Source: an uncultured Pelagibacteraceae bacterium (GTDB lineage: Bacteria; Pseudomonadota; Alphaproteobacteria; Pelagibacterales; Pelagibacteraceae). Taken from it: a stretch of DNA of 39,168 nt. Positions 27,221-37,414 of this stretch are shown one piece after another (the first letter of the stretch is position 1; the number at the start of each line of letters is the position of its first letter). Made by a program: the position numbers and the translations under genes. The notes beneath the pieces were generated by a model, which ran no database searches, had not been told where the DNA came from, and saw only the letters and a program-made list of their open reading frames with translations. The stretch spans positions 1 to 39,168 of the forward strand of contig CACKRM010000007.1 of NCBI GenBank assembly GCA_902602655.1, written 5' to 3'.

Positions 27221-27999
27221 TTTTTAATTTTAACAAAAATTAAAACACCAAACACAATCATCAAAGCACTCAACAAACTTCCCATTGTGAAATAATTATA
27301 AATATATCCTATTTGAACATCTGGTTCTCTAAACTGCTCTGATACGATTCTAAAAATTCCGTACACAATAAGAAAAAGACTTGAACAAGTTCCTAATTTA
27401 AATTTTCTTGTAAAATTTACATACATTAGAATAATAAATAAAAATAATCCCTCCAGTGTTGCCTCATAAAGTTGTGAAGGATGTCTCGACAAATTATCAA
27501 CTTTAGGGAACACAACTGCCCACGGAAGGTTTGATGGCGTTCCATAAAGTTCAGAGTTTATAAAGTTTGCAATGCGACCAAAAAATAATCCTATAGGTGC
27601 AACTGATGCTATCACGTCCAATAATAAAAAAAGATTTATCCCTCTTTTTTTTGCAAATATATAGGTACCAATTATTATTCCTATAAGCGCGCCATGAAAT
27701 GACATTCCTCCTTCCCAAATTTTTAAAACACTTAGAGGGTTTTTTAAATAATATTCAAAATTATAGAAAATTATGTAGCCAAATCTTCCGCCTATAATTA
27801 TCGAAACGATTAAGTAAGAAATTAAATCGTCAAAATAATTCAATTTTATAGATGTGGCATATTGTTCATTCTTTAATTTGATTAACTTTTTTCCTAATAT
27901 CCAGCCAATTAAAATTCCAAAAATATAGGCTAAAGAATACCATCTGATTTCAAAAAAACCAAAGTTAAATAAAACAGGATTTAAATTATGAATATACAT
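27217..27999 (-). CDS. lgt: Prolipoprotein diacylglyceryl transferase
   Basis: MYIHNLNPVLFNFGFFEIRWYSLAYIFG, GGMSFHGALIG, GRIANFINSELYG, RHPSQLYEA. Start set at the Lgt-typical MYIHNLNP; ORF track begins at 28038. Confidence 0.95.
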   Translation of the reverse strand: MYIHNLNPVLFNFGFFEIRWYSLAYIFGILIGWILGKKLIKLKNEQYATSIKLNYFDDLISYLIVSIIIGGRFGYIIFYNFEYYLKNPLSVLKIWEGGMSFHGALIGIIIGTYIFAKKRGINLFLLLDVIASVAPIGLFFGRIANFINSELYGTPSNLPWAVVFPKVDNLSRHPSQLYEATLEGLFLFIILMYVNFTRKFKLGTCSSLFLIVYGIFRIVSEQFREPDVQIGYIYNYFTMGSLLSALMIVFGVLIFVKIKK

Positions 28000-28050
28000 C
28001 GAAATAAATATCATAATTGAAATTATTTTTTTAATCAATTAAGATTACTT

Positions 28051-28302
28051 ATGAAAAGTTCAGAAAAATTTTTAAAACTAGTATCTAGCATAGTAGAAAA
28101 TGGAATATTAACTTCCCAAGATATGAGAAAAGAAATCTTAACAAACCTAAGGTTTCAAAAAGATAGTATTATTGACTCCTTAAAATTAGTCTCGAGAGAA
28201 GAGTTTGAAGTATTAAAAAAAGTTATTCAAAGACAAGAAATTGAAATTAAAAAATTAAAATTAAAGAAAAAAAAACCACCTAAAAAGGCAAAGAAATCTT
28301 AA
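28051..28302 (+). CDS. ubiK: BMFP-domain accessory factor (UbiK-like)
   Basis: 83 aa: LVSSIVENG...VSREEFEVLKKVIQRQEIEIKKLK; divergent from lgt. Confidence 0.72.
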   Translation: MKSSEKFLKLVSSIVENGILTSQDMRKEILTNLRFQKDSIIDSLKLVSREEFEVLKKVIQRQEIEIKKLKLKKKKPPKKAKKS

Positions 28303-29605
28303 CTTGAAGGCCTCCACGCTTACTTGTTGATAGTAAGATATTTCCACCGTGAGATTTAATAATATCTTCTGAAATAGACATTCCAAGACCGACACCTGAT
28401 TGATTTAAACTTCTACTTTTATCTAATCTGTAAAAAGGCTTAAAAACATTTTGGTATTCATCTTTAGGAATTCCCGGGCCATCATCATCTATGAAAACTA
28501 TTAATCTATTAGTGGATTTTGTTATACTAATGTAAACATTTTTTCCATACGATAGTCCGTTTTGAACAAGGTTATTAAAACATCTTTTTAAAGCATTTCT
28601 TCTTGCTGCTAAAACCAAATTTTCTTTGCTTTGGACAAAATGTAAATTTTTATTATTTAAATCTCTTATTATTTCTTCAAAAAATTCGTTGATATTTATC
28701 GAAATTGAACTTTCTTTTAATTGAGTTTTTGAAAATTCTAGGTAATCATTGAGCATTCTTTCCATTTCATCAATATCATTTGACATTTTTTTTACTATTT
28801 CTTTTTGATTTATCATAGCGAGTTGCAGCTTTAATCTTGTTAGAGGAGTTCTTAAATCATGACTTATTCCAGACAACATTTCTGATCTTTGCGTAAGATG
28901 TCTATTAATTCTCTTTACCATTCTATCAAACTCATAGGCCGCCTTTCTTATTTCCGAAGCACCTGATGGTCTAAATTCATTTATATAATCACCTTTACCA
29001 AATCTTTCCGCGGCTTTAGCTAAATTTACTATTGGTCTAGTCTGATTTTTTAAAAAAATAATAGCAATAAATATTAATAACAACGATGGAACCGTTATCC
29101 ATAATAGAAATAGTCTGACAGAAGATGTTGCAATTTTTTCTTTAGGAAATAGAAATTGAATAATTTTATTTTTTGTTTTAATCCTAACTTCTACAATATC
29201 TTTGTATTTCGTAGTATCAAACCAATAATTATTATTTCCAAATGAAGATTTTAACTCTCTTCTTAAAGACCTGTCCATTGGACTAAATCTTCTTTCTCCC
29301 TCAACTTTAGGAAGACTCTCATCTTCGTTTACATTAATTACAAAATCAAAATTTTCCTTATAACTTTTTGTTAAGAAGTTAATTTGATTTTGATCATTTC
29401 CTTTATGAACGTCTATTAGAGTTTTAATTTCACCAACAACAGATCTTGTCATTCCTTTATTGGCTTTAATCCAAATACTGTCAAAAAAAACTATTGTTAT
29501 TGTAATCTGCAATATAATTATTGGAGCCGCAACAATTATAAGTGATCTATAGAAAAGACCTTTAGGTAATAATATTTTAAGAAATTTATTCAATCCAAAG
29601 AACAT
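28280..29605 (-). CDS. EnvZ-like sensor histidine kinase
   Basis: HAMP region, H-box SGISHDLRTPLTRLKLQLAM, N/G boxes (DDDGPGIP, GVGLGMSISEDIIKSHGG). Start placed at ATG 29605. Confidence 0.92.
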   Translation of the reverse strand: MFFGLNKFLKILLPKGLFYRSLIIVAAPIIILQITITIVFFDSIWIKANKGMTRSVVGEIKTLIDVHKGNDQNQINFLTKSYKENFDFVINVNEDESLPKVEGERRFSPMDRSLRRELKSSFGNNNYWFDTTKYKDIVEVRIKTKNKIIQFLFPKEKIATSSVRLFLLWITVPSLLLIFIAIIFLKNQTRPIVNLAKAAERFGKGDYINEFRPSGASEIRKAAYEFDRMVKRINRHLTQRSEMLSGISHDLRTPLTRLKLQLAMINQKEIVKKMSNDIDEMERMLNDYLEFSKTQLKESSISININEFFEEIIRDLNNKNLHFVQSKENLVLAARRNALKRCFNNLVQNGLSYGKNVYISITKSTNRLIVFIDDDGPGIPKDEYQNVFKPFYRLDKSRSLNQSGVGLGMSISEDIIKSHGGNILLSTSKRGGLQVKISLPF

Positions 29606-30266
29606 AACCTGACCCTCTAATTGTTTGAAGATATTTTGGATTTTTAGGATCAATCTCTATTTTTTGTCTTAGTCTAGTTATCATAACGTCTATTGATCTT
29701 TCTTGAGAAATATTTGAAATTTCACCTATTTGTATCCTTGTATAAGTTTTTCCTGGATTAGACAACATTTCTACAAGAACTTTTTTTTCTGCAGTATTAA
29801 TTTTTCTCACTTTATCATTTAAATTTATCGACATTTTATTAAGATCTACTTTTGCTTTCCCAATATTTTTTATCTTATGAATGTCTATTTTTTTATTTTT
29901 ATTAACGATATTTTTAATTCTTAATAGCAATTCTTTCGGTTCAAATGGTTTTCCTAGATAATCATCAGCGCCTATCTCCAAACCTTTTATTCTATTTTCA
30001 ACCTCACCTTTTGCAGTTAACAAAATTATTGGTAAATTTCTATCTCTCTTTATTTCCTTTGTAAGATTGAAACCATCTTGGCCTGGCATCATTACGTCTA
30101 ATACTATTAAATCAAATTTAAAATTAAAAATTTTATCTTTTGCCATTTCTGCATCTATAGCAGTTGAAACAATAAAATTTTTTTCCTGAAGATACTCTTT
30201 AATAAGATCTCTAATTCTATCATCATCATCAACAACTAATATGTGTTTTTTATTATTACTTTCCAT
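29586..30266 (-). CDS. OmpR/PhoB-family response regulator (PetR/OmpR-like)
   Basis: ILVVDDDDRIRDLI receiver, LDVMMPGQDG, winged-helix QERSIDVMITRLRQKIE...TIRGSGYVLW. Confidence 0.93.
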   Translation of the reverse strand: MESNNKKHILVVDDDDRIRDLIKEYLQEKNFIVSTAIDAEMAKDKIFNFKFDLIVLDVMMPGQDGFNLTKEIKRDRNLPIILLTAKGEVENRIKGLEIGADDYLGKPFEPKELLLRIKNIVNKNKKIDIHKIKNIGKAKVDLNKMSINLNDKVRKINTAEKKVLVEMLSNPGKTYTRIQIGEISNISQERSIDVMITRLRQKIEIDPKNPKYLQTIRGSGYVLWIE

Positions 30267-30696
30267 TTATTATTTTTCTTAACATTTCTTTAAATTTTAC
30301 TACAGCATCTGGCTCAGAGTCCTTAAAAGCATCGTAAAATCTTTTTTTTTGTGACTCATAAATTTTTTCAAAAAGTTGTTTTCCATCCTTATCTAAGAAT
30401 AGCTTCTTTTTTCTAGTATCTTTATCATCTTTAATTTGTCTAATCATTTTTGATTTTATTAATTCTCTCAAAACTCTATTTAAGCTTTGTTTTGTAATTT
30501 TAAGTTTAAACATAAGTTCACTTAAACTTATTCCAGGATTTCTCTCAATTAAACTGATTGCTCTAAGGTGCGCTGGTCCAAAAAATTTTTTCTCAAATAA
30601 GCCTTTTGAATTAGAAAATACTTCTCTATAAGCGTAAAAAAGCAAATGAATAAACTCTTTAATTTGTTCATCTTTTAGATAAAGTAAATTTCTCAT
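30256..30696 (-). CDS. MarR-family transcriptional regulator (PetP-like)
   Basis: 146 aa wHTH: LSELMFKLKITKQSLNRVLRELIKSKMIRQIKDDKDTRKKKLFLD; overlaps the response regulator gene. Confidence 0.88.
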   Translation of the reverse strand: MRNLLYLKDEQIKEFIHLLFYAYREVFSNSKGLFEKKFFGPAHLRAISLIERNPGISLSELMFKLKITKQSLNRVLRELIKSKMIRQIKDDKDTRKKKLFLDKDGKQLFEKIYESQKKRFYDAFKDSEPDAVVKFKEMLRKIINGK

Positions 30697-30701
30697 AATG
30701 G

Positions 30702-30737
30702 TAAGTTATATTGACTTATTGTATTAAGAAATATACT
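30702..30737 (+). promoter_or_regulatory. Candidate operator/promoter between MarR gene and ilvE
   Basis: TAAGT-N7-ACTTA dyad (30702-30718) overlapping TTGACT (30711-30716), N15, TATACT (30732-30737). The 15 nt spacer is short. Confidence 0.3.
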
Positions 30738-30770
30738 TTTTTGTAACTAAAAAATTTTTATTATTATTTT

Positions 30771-31658
30771 ATGGAAACTGTACCCTACGATAAAAGATCA
30801 GGAAAAATTTGGTTTAATGGTGGAACGATTGACTGGGGTTCCGCTAAAATTCATCTATTAAGTCATGGTTTGCACTATGCAAGTTGCGTATTTGAAGGGG
30901 AAAGAGTCTATGATGGTGAAATATTCAAGTTAGAAGAACACACGGAAAGATTGTTTTACTCTGCAAAAAGGATGGGGATAAAAATACCTTATAGCGAAGA
31001 AGAAATTAATAAGGCTTGTGAGCAAATCGTAAATATTCAAAAGGTTCAAAACGGTTATGTTAGACCTGTAGTTTGGAGAGGAAGTGAAATGATGGCTATC
31101 TCAGCTCAAAAAAATAAAATTCACGTTGCGATCGCAACTTGGGAATGGGGCTCGTATTTTGATCCAAAATTAAAGTTAGAAGGAATCAAGCTAAATATTT
31201 CTTCATGGAGAAGGCCTTCTCCGAACTCAGTTCCATGGGACACTAAAGCATCAGGTCTATATATGATTTGTACACTTTCTAAACATGAGGCTGAAAGTCA
31301 AGGATATACAGATTCCTTAATGTTAGACCATGAGGGAAATATTGCTGAGGCTACTGGTGCTAATATATTTTTTAAAAATAAAAACGGAGAAATTCACACA
31401 CCAACACCAGACTCGTTTTTAGACGGAATAACAAGAAGGTGCATTATCGAAATAGCAAAATCAAAAGGAATTAAAATTATTGAGAGAAAGATAGATCCCG
31501 ATGAGATGAAGGATTTCGTTGGTTGTTTTCTTACTGGGACAGCAGCGGAAGTAACACCTGTTTCTCAAATAGGGAAATATAAATTTGAGGTTTGTTCTTT
31601 AATTAAAGATTTATCAAAAAGTTACCAAAGTTTGGTTAGAAAAAAAACTGCAGCTTAG
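30771..31658 (+). CDS. ilvE: Branched-chain amino acid aminotransferase
   Basis: LSHGLHYASCVFEGERVYDG, GYTDSLMLDHEGNIAEATGANIFF, FLTGTAAEVTPV. Confidence 0.95.
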   Translation: METVPYDKRSGKIWFNGGTIDWGSAKIHLLSHGLHYASCVFEGERVYDGEIFKLEEHTERLFYSAKRMGIKIPYSEEEINKACEQIVNIQKVQNGYVRPVVWRGSEMMAISAQKNKIHVAIATWEWGSYFDPKLKLEGIKLNISSWRRPSPNSVPWDTKASGLYMICTLSKHEAESQGYTDSLMLDHEGNIAEATGANIFFKNKNGEIHTPTPDSFLDGITRRCIIEIAKSKGIKIIERKIDPDEMKDFVGCFLTGTAAEVTPVSQIGKYKFEVCSLIKDLSKSYQSLVRKKTAA

Positions 31659-32239
31659 TCTTTTTCATCTTTGTTCATAGCATGATCAAGACCCTTTAAC
31701 AAATAATCATAGCCGGTATAAAGTGTAAGGAACGATGAAAGCCATAAAAGTATAATTCCAATGGTTTGAGCGTTATAATCTTGAAAATTGATGATTTTAT
31801 TTCCACTCTCTCCAGTTAGTAGAATTGCGATAGAAAACATTTGTATGAACGTTTTAAGTTTTGCTAACCCTGTTACCGGTACCGCCACACTTGCTTTGGC
31901 CAAAAACTCCCTCAATCCTGAAACTAAAATTTCTCTAGTTAAAATTATTATAGCTGCTATAACTTCATAATTTTTTATTGTTCCATTCATAACTAAAAGT
32001 ATTAAAGCTGCAGAAACAAGAATTTTATCTGCAATTGGATCAAGCAATTCTCCTAACTTAGATTCCTCCTTAAACATTCTTGCAAGCAGTCCATCCAAAT
32101 AATCTGTAAAGCTAGCTAAAACAAAAAGAAAAAAAGGTATTAAATCTCCAAAGAATCCTGGTAAGAAAAAGGAGAGAACAAATACTGGTACAATAATTAT
32201 TCTACCAATCGTTAATAAGTTTGGAATTTTAAATTTCAT
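31655..32239 (-). CDS. pgsA: CDP-diacylglycerol-glycerol-3-phosphate 3-phosphatidyltransferase
   Basis: IPNLLTIGRIIIVPVFV, CDP-OH-P motif DYLDGLLARMFKEESKLGELLDPIADK. Confidence 0.95.
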   Translation of the reverse strand: MKFKIPNLLTIGRIIIVPVFVLSFFLPGFFGDLIPFFLFVLASFTDYLDGLLARMFKEESKLGELLDPIADKILVSAALILLVMNGTIKNYEVIAAIIILTREILVSGLREFLAKASVAVPVTGLAKLKTFIQMFSIAILLTGESGNKIINFQDYNAQTIGIILLWLSSFLTLYTGYDYLLKGLDHAMNKDEKD

Positions 32240-32241
32240 GT

Positions 32242-34080
32242 TTATTCGTGAAAGTAATCATATATTTTCCTTGCAACACTCTCCTCAATACCTTCTACAG
32301 ATTTTAGATCTTCTAAACTAGCTGATTCTACTGACCTAGCTGATCCAAAATGATTTAATAAAGACCTTTTTCTTTGTTTTCCTATACCTTCGATTTGATC
32401 TAATAACGATCTGCTTAAACTTTTTTTCCTTTTGGCTCTATGGGTGCTTATGGCAAACCTGTGAGCTTCATCTCTTAATCTTTGAATAAAAAACAATAGG
32501 GGATCATTTTTCTTTAAAATATATTCTTTATTTTCATGATAAATTTTTTCTTCTCCGGCGTTTCTATTTTTACCTTTCGCAACAGCCAATATAGGCAAGT
32601 CATGTAGACCAAGCTCATTTAACACTTCCCTACTCACGGAATATTGACCCTTACCTCCATCTATAAGAATTAACTCAGGCAAAGAAAGAGAGCCAGATTT
32701 TTCCTTTATTGCCTTTGAAAATCTCCTAAAAAAAACTTCTTTCATCATACCATAATCGTCATTTCTTACTTTTTCATTTTTAATATTAAATTTTCTGTAT
32801 CTTTTTTTTACAAATCCCTCGTTACTAAAGCATATCAAGGCACCAATGGAGTCACTTCCTTGATTGTGACTATTATCATAAACTTCTATAAGATTTATAT
32901 TATTGTTCAGATTAAATTTATTTGCCAAATTTTCTATTAGGTTATTATTACTATCGGTTTGATAAAGTTTTTGAGTTAAAGCTTGTTTTGCATTTTTTTC
33001 TGCAAGTTTGGATATACTTATCTCATTATTATTTTTAGCTTTTTTTATCGAAATAATCCTTTTTTCTTTGTGTGAAAAAGCTTTTTCTAAAAGCTTTAAA
33101 TCTTTAATTTCCGTATTTGTTATAATCATTTTTGGGACTACTTTATTTTCATAAAATTGAGTTAGAAATGAAGAAAGTATTTCTTTCACATCATCATCAC
33201 TATCATGCTTTGGATAAAATGCTTGGTTACCCCAGTTTTGTTTAGATCTAAAGAAAAATACTTGAATACACGTTTTTCCGGACTCTTTATAAATACTTAC
33301 AACATCAGCTTCGTTGAGGTTAGTTTGATTTATTTTTTGTGAAGTTTGAATTTGAGTCAAAGCTTTTATTCTGTCTCTTGCTATCGCAGCTTTCTCAAAA
33401 TCTAATTCTTTACTGGCCTGCTCCATGTCTTTTGATAAAGATTTTTGTATTCTTCTAGATTTCCCTGAAATAAAATCTATCGCATCAGAAACAGTTTTTT
33501 TATACTGAGTTTCACCAATATGACCGACACATGGACCTGAACATCTTTTAATTTGATATAAAATGCAAGGTCTTTCTCTGTTTTTAAAAACAGTGTCATC
33601 ACAAACTCTTATTTGAAATATTTTTTGGAGAATTTTTATTGTCCAATTTGCAGATCCAATTGATGCGAAAGGACCAAAATAATATCCGTTTCTAGATTTT
33701 TTTCCTCGAAGTTTAGTTAGCTGAGGCCATTTATCTTTGTGACCAATATAAATATAAGGAAATGACTTATCATCTCGTAATAAAATATTAAATCTTGGTT
33801 TGTGTTTTTTAATTAAGTTTGCCTCTAGGAGAAGAGCTTCACTCTCATTGTTCGTAGTAGTTACCTCAAGATTATGTGTTAAAGATAGCATTCTTTCTGT
33901 CCGTATCGGCAAGTTAGACTCTGTTACGTAGCTTTTTAATCTATTTGGAATATTTTTAGCTTTACCAATATATAAAATTTCCCCAGAGACACTTATCATT
34001 CGATAAACACCCGGATTTTTTGGAATTAAAGGTATCTTTTCTTTAATTATTTTTTTTCCTATTTCTAAACTATTATTCAT
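32242..34080 (-). CDS. uvrC: Excinuclease ABC subunit C
   Basis: GIY-YIG domain ([29 protein letters not shown]), UVR motif, [35 protein letters not shown]. Confidence 0.97.
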   Translation of the reverse strand: MNNSLEIGKKIIKEKIPLIPKNPGVYRMISVSGEILYIGKAKNIPNRLKSYVTESNLPIRTERMLSLTHNLEVTTTNNESEALLLEANLIKKHKPRFNILLRDDKSFPYIYIGHKDKWPQLTKLRGKKSRNGYYFGPFASIGSANWTIKILQKIFQIRVCDDTVFKNRERPCILYQIKRCSGPCVGHIGETQYKKTVSDAIDFISGKSRRIQKSLSKDMEQASKELDFEKAAIARDRIKALTQIQTSQKINQTNLNEADVVSIYKESGKTCIQVFFFRSKQNWGNQAFYPKHDSDDDVKEILSSFLTQFYENKVVPKMIITNTEIKDLKLLEKAFSHKEKRIISIKKAKNNNEISISKLAEKNAKQALTQKLYQTDSNNNLIENLANKFNLNNNINLIEVYDNSHNQGSDSIGALICFSNEGFVKKRYRKFNIKNEKVRNDDYGMMKEVFFRRFSKAIKEKSGSLSLPELILIDGGKGQYSVSREVLNELGLHDLPILAVAKGKNRNAGEEKIYHENKEYILKKNDPLLFFIQRLRDEAHRFAISTHRAKRKKSLSRSLLDQIEGIGKQRKRSLLNHFGSARSVESASLEDLKSVEGIEESVARKIYDYFHE

Positions 34081-34471
34081 CTCTTCTTTTTGATACTTCG
34101 ATTCCTACGGACTCGGTGTTTTTAATAATATCCAATTTTTCTAATTTAAGATTTACTTTTTTTACTATTTTATTTTCGAATATTATATCAAAAATATTTT
34201 CTGCTAAATCCTCTAGGAGCTCATGATGTTTTAAATTAGTAGCAGAAACAATTTTTTTTATAGATTCTTCATAATTAACAATAGATAGTAGGTTTTTATT
34301 GTCAGGTTTAATATTTGAGTCAGTTGTAATGTCAATATTAAATCTTACTCTCTGCTTTTTTTTCTTCTCAAAATCATGGAGACCAATAGAAATTTTAAGA
34401 ACTAAGTTTTTAATGTTAACTTTTCTATTGTATTTATATTTTTTTTTCTCTTTGAATTTTATTATTTTCAT
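34073..34471 (-). CDS. folB: Dihydroneopterin aldolase-family protein
   Basis: [24 protein letters not shown]...[19 protein letters not shown]. Confidence 0.82.
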   Translation of the reverse strand: MKIIKFKEKKKYKYNRKVNIKNLVLKISIGLHDFEKKKKQRVRFNIDITTDSNIKPDNKNLLSIVNYEESIKKIVSATNLKHHELLEDLAENIFDIIFENKIVKKVNLKLEKLDIIKNTESVGIEVSKRRDE

Positions 34472-35223
34472 TCTTTTGTTTTTATAATATCAGGTGTCAA
34501 CCACGCAAGTCTTTGACCACTATCTACGTTTATTATCTCTCCAGTTATGTTATCATTTTTTATAAGAAATTTTATCGTATCACAGATATTTTCTAAATTT
34601 ACTTTCTTTTTTAACAAAACAGACCTCCATTGTTTTTTAAAATGAGATTCTGACTGCCTTTTATTTTTTAATGTTGGACCAGGAGATATTGCATTTACTC
34701 TAATATTGGGCGCTAATCTCATTGCCGAAGTTACTGTAAGTGTCACTAAAGCTGACTTACTCAGAGTGTAAGATAGAAAATAAGGAGTTAGTTTTTCAAC
34801 TCTTTGATCAATAATATTAATGATATTTCCATATTTGTTTTTAACATATTTTTTAAAATTTTGAGTTAATATAGCCGGAGCTTTTAAATTGACATTTATA
34901 TGTTTTGAAAAACTTTTATCATTAAAGTTAATAAGATTATCATTTTCAAAAATTGAAGCATTATTTATCAAACAGTCTAAACCATTCATTTTTTTAAATG
35001 CATCCCTAATTAATTTCTGTGCCTGATAAGCATTGTTTAAGTCAGCTTTTATTAAAAAAACTCTGCTTCCTAAATTTTCTAATTCTTTTTTCAATTTTTT
35101 AGCTGAATTTCTAGATTTATTAAAGTGCACAGTAATGTCCACTTCATATCCGGCTAAGCTTTTTGCTATAGCTGCACCAACTCTAGTAGCCCCACCAGTA
35201 ATTATTATTTTTTTGGCTTCCAT
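34468..35223 (-). CDS. SDR oxidoreductase, FolM/pteridine-reductase-like
   Basis: [17 protein letters not shown] (TGxxxRxG, characteristic of the PTR1/FolM group), YTLSKSAL (YxxxK), overlaps folB. Confidence 0.75.
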   Translation of the reverse strand: MEAKKIIITGGATRVGAAIAKSLAGYEVDITVHFNKSRNSAKKLKKELENLGSRVFLIKADLNNAYQAQKLIRDAFKKMNGLDCLINNASIFENDNLINFNDKSFSKHINVNLKAPAILTQNFKKYVKNKYGNIINIIDQRVEKLTPYFLSYTLSKSALVTLTVTSAMRLAPNIRVNAISPGPTLKNKRQSESHFKKQWRSVLLKKKVNLENICDTIKFLIKNDNITGEIINVDSGQRLAWLTPDIIKTKE

Positions 35224-37376
35224 TTTTTAATAGCTTTTCTAGGCTTGGTGCCTGGCATTCCCATAGTTGATCTTCCTTTAGGGTATACTTTATTTTTTAA
35301 TTTGTATTGATTAATTTTTGGTTTAAGAGATATCTCTAACTCGTTTGCTTCTAATTTTCTTATTTCATCACGAATTTTAGCTGCTTCCTCAAACTCTAAA
35401 TTAGCAGCAGAATCTTTCATTTTTCTATTAAGAGCTTTTAAATGTTTTTTAAGATTACCGCCAACATTAGAACCTTCGCTAATTTTGACATAATCTTTCT
35501 CGTAAACAGATTCTAAAATATCATTAATTTCTTTTTTTACTGACTCAGCTGTAATCTTATTTTTTTTGTTATATTGCAATTGTTTATTTCTTCTTCTATC
35601 TGTTTCTTTGATAGCTTTATCTATACTTTTTGTAACTTTATCGGCGTATAAAATTACTTTTCCATCTACATTTCTAGCAGCTCTTCCTATTGTTTGAATT
35701 AAAGATGTTTCAGATCTCAAAAATCCCTCTTTATCTGCATCAAGTATCGCAACTAAAGCACACTCAGGGATGTCCAAACCTTCTCTTAATAAGTTAATTC
35801 CAACCAAGATATCGAACACTCCCATTCTGAGATCTCTTATTATTTCTATCCTTTCTAAAGTATCTATATCGGAATGCATGTATCTAACTTTCAAACCATT
35901 CTCATGAAGATACTCTGTTAAATCTTCTGCCATCTTTTTTGTTAAAGTTGTTGCCAAAATTCTAAAACCTTTTTTAACTATTTCCTTTGCTTCATGCATT
36001 AAATCATCCACTTGAGTTTTTGCCGGCCTTATTTCTACTGGCGGGTCTATCAAACCAGTTGGACGAATAATTTGATCAATATATTCATTTTTTGTTTGTT
36101 TTAATTCCCAAGGCCCGGGAGTAGCAGATACAAATATTGTTTGAGTTCGCATCAAATCCCATTCTTCAAACTTTAATGGCCTATTATCCATACATGAAGG
36201 AAGTCTAAAACCATATTCTGCCAAAGTACTTTTTCTAGTCCTGTCACCTTTGTACATTCCATTAAGCTGTGGAACAGTCACATGGCTCTCGTCCACAAAA
36301 ATAATTGTATTATCAGGAAAATATTCAAATAATGTTGGAGGAGGTTCTCCAGGTTTTCTTCCAGATAAAAAACGTGAATAATTTTCTATTCCAGCACAAG
36401 TCCCAGTTGCCTCGATCATCTCTAAATCAAATTTTGTCCTTTCTCTTAATCTTTGTGCCTCTAATAATTTATTATTGTCTTGATGTTTTTTTAAAGTAAT
36501 TTTTAATTCTTTTTTAATTTCTTGAATAGCCTGATCTATAGTAGGTTTTGGGGTAATGTAGTGGCTATTTGCATAAATTTTAATTATAGAAAAATCATTA
36601 GTTTTATTTCCTGTTAAAGGATCAAATTCTTCAATTTTCTCTAACTTATTTAAATTTAAACTTAACCTCCATGCCCTATCCTCTAGATGTGATGGAAATA
36701 TTTCTAAATTTTCTCCTCTCACCCTAAAAGTTCCTCTAAAAAAATTTTGATCATTTCTTTTATATTGTAAGTTTATAAATGCTCTAATTAATTGATCTCT
36801 GTCATATTCATAGTTTTTTTTGAGAGTTATAGTCATTTTTGAATAAGCCTCAACAGATCCGAGACCATAAATACATGAAACACTTGCAACAATAATTACA
36901 TCGTCTCTTTCTAATAGTGATCTAGTTGCCGAGTGTCTCATCCTATCTATTTGCTCATTTATAGACGCCTCTTTTTCTATGTAAGTATCAGATCTTGGGA
37001 CATATGCTTCTGGCGTGTAATAGTCATAATACGAAACAAAATATTCGACTGCATTACCAGGAAAAAAATTTTTGAATTCACCGTAAAGCTGAGCGGCTAA
37101 AGTCTTATTGGGAGCTAACACTAAAGCAGGCCTATTTGATGCTTCAATAACTTTAGCCATAGTAAAGGTTTTTCCTGAACCAGTGACGCCTAGCAAGACC
37201 TGTTCATGCTTTTCTCCTTTAAGATTTGAAATAAGTTTTTTGATAGCTTGAGGCTGGTCTCCAGCAGGTTGAAAATTACTTTTAATTTTAAATTTAATAC
37301 CACCCTCTAATTTTTTATTTATAGAGTTGTTAGTAGTTTCTATATCTAGTACTTTTTCTTGATACGTATTTTGCAT
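35205..37376 (-). CDS. uvrB: Excinuclease ABC subunit B
   Basis: [93 protein letters not shown]. Confidence 0.98.
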   Translation of the reverse strand: MQNTYQEKVLDIETTNNSINKKLEGGIKFKIKSNFQPAGDQPQAIKKLISNLKGEKHEQVLLGVTGSGKTFTMAKVIEASNRPALVLAPNKTLAAQLYGEFKNFFPGNAVEYFVSYYDYYTPEAYVPRSDTYIEKEASINEQIDRMRHSATRSLLERDDVIIVASVSCIYGLGSVEAYSKMTITLKKNYEYDRDQLIRAFINLQYKRNDQNFFRGTFRVRGENLEIFPSHLEDRAWRLSLNLNKLEKIEEFDPLTGNKTNDFSIIKIYANSHYITPKPTIDQAIQEIKKELKITLKKHQDNNKLLEAQRLRERTKFDLEMIEATGTCAGIENYSRFLSGRKPGEPPPTLFEYFPDNTIIFVDESHVTVPQLNGMYKGDRTRKSTLAEYGFRLPSCMDNRPLKFEEWDLMRTQTIFVSATPGPWELKQTKNEYIDQIIRPTGLIDPPVEIRPAKTQVDDLMHEAKEIVKKGFRILATTLTKKMAEDLTEYLHENGLKVRYMHSDIDTLERIEIIRDLRMGVFDILVGINLLREGLDIPECALVAILDADKEGFLRSETSLIQTIGRAARNVDGKVILYADKVTKSIDKAIKETDRRRNKQLQYNKKNKITAESVKKEINDILESVYEKDYVKISEGSNVGGNLKKHLKALNRKMKDSAANLEFEEAAKIRDEIRKLEANELEISLKPKINQYKLKNKVYPKGRSTMGMPGTKPRKAIKKWKPKK

Positions 37377-37414
37377 TCTGTGATATTAATAATAACAAAA
37401 TATTATAAATTTCA

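Noticed and set aside
26913-27227. 104 aa plus-strand ORF
   Set aside because: Antisense to the YbaK-like gene, no motif; treated as spurious.
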